Positions 30,601-39,600 of a stretch of 64,000 nucleotides of DNA are shown one piece after another (the first letter of the stretch is position 1; each line of letters opens with the position of its first letter). The notes beneath the pieces are model-generated. The model was not told the DNA's origin, searched no databases, and saw only the letters and a program-made list of their open reading frames with translations. Source of the DNA: Apostichopus japonicus (Eukaryota; Echinodermata; Holothuroidea; Aspidochirotida; Stichopodidae); contig NC_092581.1 in assembly GCF_037975245.1 (NCBI RefSeq), positions 3,730,001 to 3,794,000 of the forward strand, in the 5' to 3' direction. The translations under genes and the position numbers were made by a program.

Positions 30601-33600
30601 ATTACTAATACTCAGATGAACAAGTTACAACAGCCAAAATGGATAACAAAGTCTGCAATAGAATCATATATAATACAGAACACTAGCATACTGTACTGGG
30701 TTGTACTGTACAGGGTTGTACTGTACTTATCTGTACTGCGCTGTCCTGTATTTAACTAAACCGTAAATGCCAAACAAACCATGCAGAGGAACACAGATTT
30801 TCCTCTCATACACTACACTTCACATACACTGCACAAGGACCATGCAATGATCTATCAGCATTTGATGGTGTTACTCAAGTTTGGTAAAATCCAAAGTTAT
30901 CAAGCAACATACATCAGACAAATCATATTGCCAAAATATATTTACTATTAAAGTTACAGCAATGAATCTACCTAGAAAGCATGCAAACTTTGCAAGAAAC
31001 ATAACAATAAACATCTCTATGTGTTTCAAGGAGCTTGGCTACAACAGAAGGCAAAATAGGGAGGGTGGTGGAAGGATGGAAGAGCAACACTCGCATGATC
31101 GACAAATCAATAGGCAAGGCTATATAACAACAAAACAATATTGTATACGATTACCTTGTTACACTGAGTGTGTAAGACTGAAAAGAACTGCAGAAAAATA
31201 TTAGTTTGGGTTAAATGACTTTCAGGACAATATTCACAGCAGCATATGCTCCATGGTCAGATAAGTTTAAATAGAAATTGGTAAATCCAGAAAGCTCCTC
31301 ATCTTCACATTTTGAAAGCAAAGATTTGCCTAAATGTATAACTTTTCAGTTGCTTTAGGCATGACGAAGGATGGGGGGGGGGGGGGGAGGAGGAAGGTCG
31401 GTGTCAAGTAGGCACTCAGGGAATAAGGGGATGAAGAATACTGTATTCTCATTTTCACAACTGGAGGAAAATGAAGACCTTGCGGTCATTTCTATCGTGA
31501 CTGATGATGACCCTCCCGCCCCCTCCCTGACCAAGGAGCAGCTTATCACTCTCCACCTCCCCTCCCTGACAAAGGAGCAGCTTAAACACTAGACTGAACA
31601 AGTATGCAGACATTAACACTGCCAGTCTGCAAGTGAATGTGAGGTTCCCTACCTAACAGGGTAAACATTTGCCGTGACTAGCCATCATGTAGCTGTACCA
31701 AACCTTACAGCATGTAGGGTTCCATCGGCTGCAAATTGCCCAACCTTAAAATTTACATTTAAAATAAGCCACAAGTCCCTTAAGTTTATACCACTAAACA
31801 CAATCATCTGTCACTGCGATTTATTTGACCACTCAACATGATCATCTGTCACGTCGATTCATTCATCTGTCACGCTGTGATTTATTTAACCACTCAACAT
31901 GATCGTCTGTCACGCTTGATTTATTTAACCACTCAAGAAGGTCCTCTGTCACGCTGCAATTTTTTAACTACTCATCGTGATCTATTGTCACAATGTGATT
32001 TATTCATGTCATACTGTGATTTATTCGTCCGTCACGCTGTGGTTTATTTAACCACTCAACACGATCGTCCATGACACTGTGATTTTCTTTTAACCACTTA
32101 TCATGATCATGTCACGCTTTGATTTATTTAACCACTCAGCACGATTGTCTGTCACGCTGTGATTTATTCAACCACACGACATGATCGACTGTCACAGTGT
32201 GATTTATTTAACCACTCGACATGGTCGTCTGATACGCTGTGATTTATTCAACCACTCGACACGGTCGTCTGTCACTCTGTGATTTATTCAACCACTTGCA
32301 ATGATCGTCTGTCACACTGATTTATTCAACCACTCGACATGTTCGTCTGTCACGCTGTGATTTATTTATTACTCGACATGATCGTCTGTCACACTGTGAT
32401 TTATTCAACCATTCGACACGATCATCTGTCACGCTGTAATTTATTTAACCATTAACATAATAGTCTGTCACGCTGTGACTCAGTTATTACTTACTGTGTC
32501 GGATGAATGATACTGGATGTAAAGAGCTTCCATACTTCTTGGCCGGGACATACCAGCTTACGAACCAGTAACGTTGTCAGCAAGGAGAATACCTCCATCT
32601 CTGTTGTACGAAGGCCTATCGTCCTGATAGATACAACAAACATGCAACAAGAAAATCACAGTATTTTCACACGGTACTAAATTTGTATCAATGTTACATT
32701 TTCATTAAACTTTCCTGACCAAAATTTGACTGTGGGATAAAATGCTTCCTTATACTTGCTCTAGCGTTCTTAATCCATGATATATGATGATAAACTGAAA
32801 AATCATTAGTTTCTAAAAAAACGAAATCTTTTTGTCAATGTCACCCAGATAACTCAACTATGAGATTTTGTCATTCCACCTTACTTGACCAACTTTCTTA
32901 CGTTGATCTTGAGTATCCACAGTTTCCACTTTACACCTCACTTTATTACGCTCTTCTAATTGAGAATTCCAAGGTCTTAAACACCCCAAGAAAATTTAAT
33001 TAAATCTGATGCTGGAGATTTTAGTTATTGTATATTTATGGTGGTCCACTCTGAATGGGGGACAGCCCCGCTTTGGAAGTAGAAATAACTCGGCAGAACG
33101 TGACAAAAATTCACACCGGAAAGATAAAGAAGGCTCACCTGATGGTACCTGCCCACACTTTAGTCCATTGTGATCCTGTTGGGTGATGATGTCCAGGGGT
33201 ACTCGGAGGGGTCTGAGTAGCCTGGCACAGGGCTAAAGCTTCCAAACACAATAGAATCTGGGAATGGATCTCACCTCTGAAAGTAAAACGTAGGAGTGTT
33301 AGCTCAGTGATTAACACTAGGAGTGTTAACACTAGGAGTGTTAGCTCAGTGGTTAACACTAGGAGTGTTAACACTAGGAGTGTTAGCTCAGTGGTTAACA
33401 CTAGGAGTGTTAACACTAGGAGTGTTAGCTCAGTGGTTAACACTAGGAGTGTTAACACAAGGAGTGTTAGCTCAGTGGTTAACGCCGGTGCCTTTCAATC
33501 ATAAGGTCCCCGGTTCGAGACACTCCCAGATTAAAGTATGTTGTCCAGTAACAGAGTTGCTGACAATTGACAATTCATAATCATGGACGTTAAATATGAA

Positions 33601-36600
33601 TGTAAGAGACTGACTTCGGTCAGCTTGCGGCTTTGATAAGCCAATGAGGCTTCTTTGCGAGTTCCTGCTTGCAGGAGGATCTAAAAATACATACATACAT
33701 AAACATAAACACAACAATCACCCAGTTGGGACAATCTTCTATAAACTGTAACTTTTGTACACACGTCTGCTGTTAAAGCACTCGTACTGATAGTTTGGAG
33801 CAGTATAAATATCACGTTTCCATCGGGTGAAGGTTACGAACTGTTGGTACTCTCAGTATGAGTGTTTTGAAGGAGGACAGTATACAGTGGTATTAGCATT
33901 AATTAGGAAATTTGTCTCAAATATAATAATATCATAAATAAATCCTCTGATACAGCCGTGGCAAACAAGAATATGTAAAAGTATGAGGGCCTGACATTTC
34001 GATCCTTGCAGGATCTTCTTCAGAGGCTGTATGACAAGTTACAGAAGGGACAAATACACACACAGAATACAGACAGGTTAATGAGCAGGGTGAACACAAA
34101 AGAGATATACTGTAGATGTAAGAGGATTAGTAGACAAGGGATGGAGAGAAGAAATTTAATATTAATTAAGTTGCTGCAAACATGAATAGACAGCAACTTC
34201 CACACTACAGCTCACATTTTGGGGGTTGGTTCAGAAAACTTGTAACTGACAGTATGAATATCATGTTTCCATCAGATAAAGGTTAGGAACTGTTCATACT
34301 GTCAGTATGAGTGCTTTGAAGCATGACATGAGAGGACAGTATGCAGTGGTATTAGCATTAGGAAAATTGTCCTGAACTGAATTACAACCAAAGAAAGTAC
34401 AACTGAAAAATGTGGTTTCCTTTCATGAAGCAATTTCTCTGCTACAGCAAACTGTTACTCAAAAGGATCAACTGAACAGATAAGACAAAGCATTTTGTGG
34501 AAAAAATATCAAGCTAGTTTCAGGCTTACTATAGTCAAAATCTAAAATACTATAAAAATTAGTTGCTGTGTTTGTACATTGAAGTTTCCATTTATATCTT
34601 CTTGATTAATGAACATTTCTGGATTAGCCTTTATCATTAATTGAAAAAATTCCAGTCTTGTCATGGCATTGTAAATGTAAATAAAGTTTTAGGCCTCTTC
34701 CAATGTCTCAATTCCAACCTTTCTTCAGAGAGCAATGTCACCTTCATCTCTTACAGTGACGTAGCAGAAACAGCGCAATGTAACCTCGGACTTACCGTTT
34801 ACATTCGGACTGGAGTTGAATAAATATGGCAAGAAATTCCACAATTTGGTCCTTAGGTAAAGCCTCTGGGTATCTCCTTATTAGGGCCTCGGCTAACTGC
34901 AGCCTATAAAAAATCACCAACACACAACACACAAAATAAATATGAAGAAACTTAACAAACTTAGAAAAGGATAAAACTTCAAATGGTAAATGTGATCATT
35001 GTATTACAAATATGCTTGAAATTGTTCATATTAACACATGAAATGGCATTGCAGTTTTAATATATTCACTGATACACATGAAATTTGGAATTCTAGTCAC
35101 AATTTTGCTTTCGTTTTTCATCCATACAATCTCATTCAAAATTCTTTCCATCCTTTTTTGTAAATTAAATGCATATTACACTTAATCAAATCGATAATTT
35201 ATATCACACGTTAAACAACTTCTGTCGGACTGTCACTAACCAAGGTATTATACTCGGTGATTGGCCAGCTTGTGTCATGTGATCTCTCAACATTTTCCAC
35301 CCGGATTCAAGTTTTCGTCTTTTGACTGGAGTTGTCCCGGCGACGTTCTTCCTCTTTGGGGTACTGCTCTGCGATGACGGCTCAAAACCGTCGGGTGTGA
35401 ACAGCTCCTGAGATGATCCCGTAAAGACCTGTGAAGTTTGAAATAATTAATGAATTTTATGTTTGTGTCCGTGACACACAGAGCATCAACTAGGTCTACA
35501 TTTTGCATTGATCATTACATGGCAATTATATACAGGTTAGCTATTCGACATTGAAATAAATATTGCCAAACATGATTGTGAAGATCAAAACAACAAATCC
35601 AGTTAAAACGTCCCATGTTTGTGTCCATGTTACACAGAGCATCAACTAGGTCTGACTTTTGCATTTGACTATAGTCACATTGCAATTTTATAACAGGTTA
35701 GCTATTTCCACATTGAAATATCTATTGTCAAACATGAGTTTGCAAATTTATCTTATATAGAAATAATTTTAACAGAGTCCTTAATTTATAGAATATCCCT
35801 AGTGCTACAATGTATCTGACTGAAGTATTAAGCTTAGATGTGGGTTGATGCAGGACTTTATAAAGGAGGTTGGAGGGGGTAGCCCTAGAGTCATTGAATG
35901 TGACTCCCATGTAGGGGGGAGGGTCTTGGGGCCCTCCCAAAGGTAAGAAAATTAGACACACGCATGTTAAGACTATAAATTATGTCTATACTTAATAGGT
36001 TTTTATTGCAATGTTGTGCTAGTCACTGCTTTTGACTATTGTCCGTATGTTGGGTTAAAAAAAGAAAGGAGGGGGGAGGGGGTGGTGTGAGGGGGTTTCA
36101 CTCTGGATCTGCATCTGGTTGTTGTAAATGAATACTACACTGTAGGCAATAAAACCTCTTCAAAGAACAAGTATTTATTATCAGCGCATCAAGATGTTTT
36201 TAATGTGTTTTGCGCTTTATTATTATTATGGGATGGATCGAGTCGATTGTCAGTTGTCAAGTACGGAACTTCATGTAGGCCCATCACTTGTCTGAACCCT
36301 ATTCTAGCTCAAAATTTGATTACTCTTTCAAATATTAAAACAAATTTTATTTTGGGGTAGACAATAACTGAGGTTTCAGAACTCAAAAACGAAAATAAAG
36401 AAATCGCAATGGCAAAAAAAAAAAGCAATCTTAATAGTTCTTCTCACCTGGTGACAGACATCTGCAGCAAGGTCCACTAATGAAGAGCTAAATTTGATTT
36501 CTTTGGCTCTGTAAAAGAAAGATTAAAAAACACAATAATATGAACAACACTGACGACAGCCAATTATACACAATGACCCAAATATAACTAATACAAAAAG

Positions 36601-39600
36601 TTTTGCACTGATTTGGATAAAAAAAAGGGGGAAAAACTGTTTGAAAAGTGTAAAACAATATTCTTACCCTAACCCCTTTAGTTTTAGTTTATTGCTGGCC
36701 TGGGTCCACTCCAAGTAAAGAACCTCATAAATCTTGTGGACTAGACTCTGAAAGAAAATGCAGGTTCAAATTACATCTGTTTTTATGCTTGAAGCCAGGG
36801 GTGGGCAACCTACGGCCCACCTGGGCCCACCAGTGATTTTTTCTCGGCCAGTGAGACGTCTCAAGAAAAAGACAAAAATCAATCTATTTTACACCATCAC
36901 AAAAAACGAGCTAGCTGCTTAGAATTTATCGTCACTAATGATGCTGTCAGGTAGGCCTATAATCACCATTAATTCTCAACTGTACTGTATTGACATTATG
37001 TTTTTGTGAATACAGATTAGGTACACACACCTATTGCTTGAAAGTCCTCGGAATCAAAGGTTTGAAATCAACAGCAGTTCGTTGGTTAAGTGCAGCTCTG
37101 TCAATCTTTCACTCCTAAAATCTGGCCAATTCATTCAAAAAGGTTGCCCACCCCTGCTTTAACCAAACAGCAATTTAGTGATCAAAACTTCCTGACATGA
37201 ACAGGCTATTTTCTCAATATTTGTGACCTTATTGATTGATTGATTGATTGATAGAATTATTTACTTGGATTTACTCAATGGTAGGGTTTGTGGTCACACA
37301 TTAGGGTTGCCTCCTGTGCTATTGGATTCAATAATACATCATCAGACATTTGAAGGAGAGAAAGAGCTGACAGATTCCTCCGTGCTTACCTTCCATTGTT
37401 CCATGTTGACAGCCCTAGCCCCTTCAGCCTCTGTAAGTGCCCCTTTAGGATGGTGCACCCTCATTTGTAGATACATGAAGTCTACCAGTGCTGCCTGTTT
37501 TTAGAGAACAAATAACATTTATTTTAGAGATTCCATTAGGGCCCAAATATTAGTTGTCATGCTCGATGTCCTCTTTATATCTTTGTTGACTTGTTGGAAT
37601 GTAAACTATTTTTTACAACCAAAAAACCTTCAATCCACCTAAAAATATTGCTTTGATTCCTTATTATAATGTAATTTATCATCGAAAACAAACCTTTTGG
37701 AACGTTTCTCAATTTCTTCTCGTTGACACTGTATGCAACTTGTTTATGAGAATACGAGTTTCCTCAATTCAATTGCCATGATGAAATCACTACTTCTACT
37801 TTTGCCAGATGCATTCTTGAAATTTTGCCAACTTTTTAAACATTTATATCCACAGTAGAAAATGCTATTAAGATGTCGTTTTCAGTTCAGTTGCCATAAT
37901 GAAATCACTAATTCTACTGTTGCCAGGTGCATTCTTGAAATTTTGCCAACTTTTTCAAAGTGTACTGTATAACCATGTAGTACAAAATGCTATTAGGATG
38001 TCATTTTCAGTTGCCATGATGAAATCACTAATTCTACTGTTGCTAGATACATTCATAATTTTTTTTAACTAATTTTGAAATTTGTATATCCATAGGACAA
38101 AAAAGCTGTTAAGATGTCGTTCTGAGCTAAAGATGCTGGAAATGTTCGGTAACTTTGTTAAACAAACAACTTCAGCCACTGGCATATTCCTTTAACGTAC
38201 GAATGGTCAACAGACTGACAACGACGAATTAGAAATTTCTTTGTATGAATAGCAGTTGTCACCTTTGTTGTTGAATGTTGAGCTTTCCAGATGTGCAACA
38301 AGGTGAGGATGGTCTCCTCTCCTAACCGACAGACTTGTTCCCGGCAGTCCCCAGCCGCATACAGGCAGAATGTGTTCATTGCACCCAGTATGGTATTAAC
38401 CATTGTACTGCTGAACTCGGAGGATCTAGACATCAAAAATCGGAAATGAAGTGATTTTGAGAATCAAATGTTTTTTTTCAGAAACCACACATGTGCCAAC
38501 GACAAGGCTTAAGGACGTTTTTACACCGCACGCCACCCCCCCCTTCTCCTCCTCCCCTATCACCACTCTATATGGGTGGTGATGCCAACATTTATCACAA
38601 TTTGTAACACAAACAAAATGGGGATTATTCATTTCATATTAGCCAAAATACTTTCAAAACATTTAAAATTAATTTTGGAAATTAAAGAAACTACATTACC
38701 TGCATTTTTCAATGATTTGCTTGAAAAAGTTGAAAAATATCCCTTTTTTGATGTTGCTGTGTTGAACGGCTCCTGCAAAGAGCTGGTGGACCAGTTGTGT
38801 TGACAGGTCCAAGCTGATACCTGGTGGAGGATCTCGCAGAATCAAGCAAAAATACTTCAAGAAATCTGAGGAGAATCGATCAAATGAAATTATAACAAAG
38901 ATTGGAAGATGTTATAAAATAGACATCAGATAAATATTTATGAAAATCTGAGTTTGAAATTATATTTATAATAAATTGAAGGAGGTCTTGTTCAGTGGGG
39001 GGCCTTTTAAACAGTAAAGACAAAAAGAAAAAAAAGACAAAGGGAGGAAGAAAGACTCATAGAACAAAAGAAAAGGAAAAACAAGAATAGCAACAGGAAA
39101 CAATTACTATTAAAGAATTTAAATTGGTGTAAATGAAAGTACAGATCAGGCATCTTTCAACGCTTCATTTATAAATAATTCCCGATGACATTACAAAGAT
39201 CACATTGTCACACAGTATCCTGTCAAATATGGAAGTAGCCACAGATTAACAGTAGTCTGTGTGCACTTTCTTTTGTACAGATAAAACACAAAAAGATGTA
39301 AGACTTTTGGGAACATTATGTGACCTGCAGAAACACAGAGGACATGTGAAAACATTGGGACACTATGTGACTTTCAGAAACACAGTGGACATGTGAAAAC
39401 ACAGGAACATTATGTGACCTGCAGAAACACAGAGGACATGTGAAAACATGGAAACACTATGTGACCAGCACAAACACAGAGGACATGTTAAAATATGGGA
39501 ACACTATGTGACCAGCACAAACACAGAGAACATGTGAAATCATGGGAACACTTTGTGATCTGCAGAAACACAGTGGACATGTGAAACATGGGACCACTAT

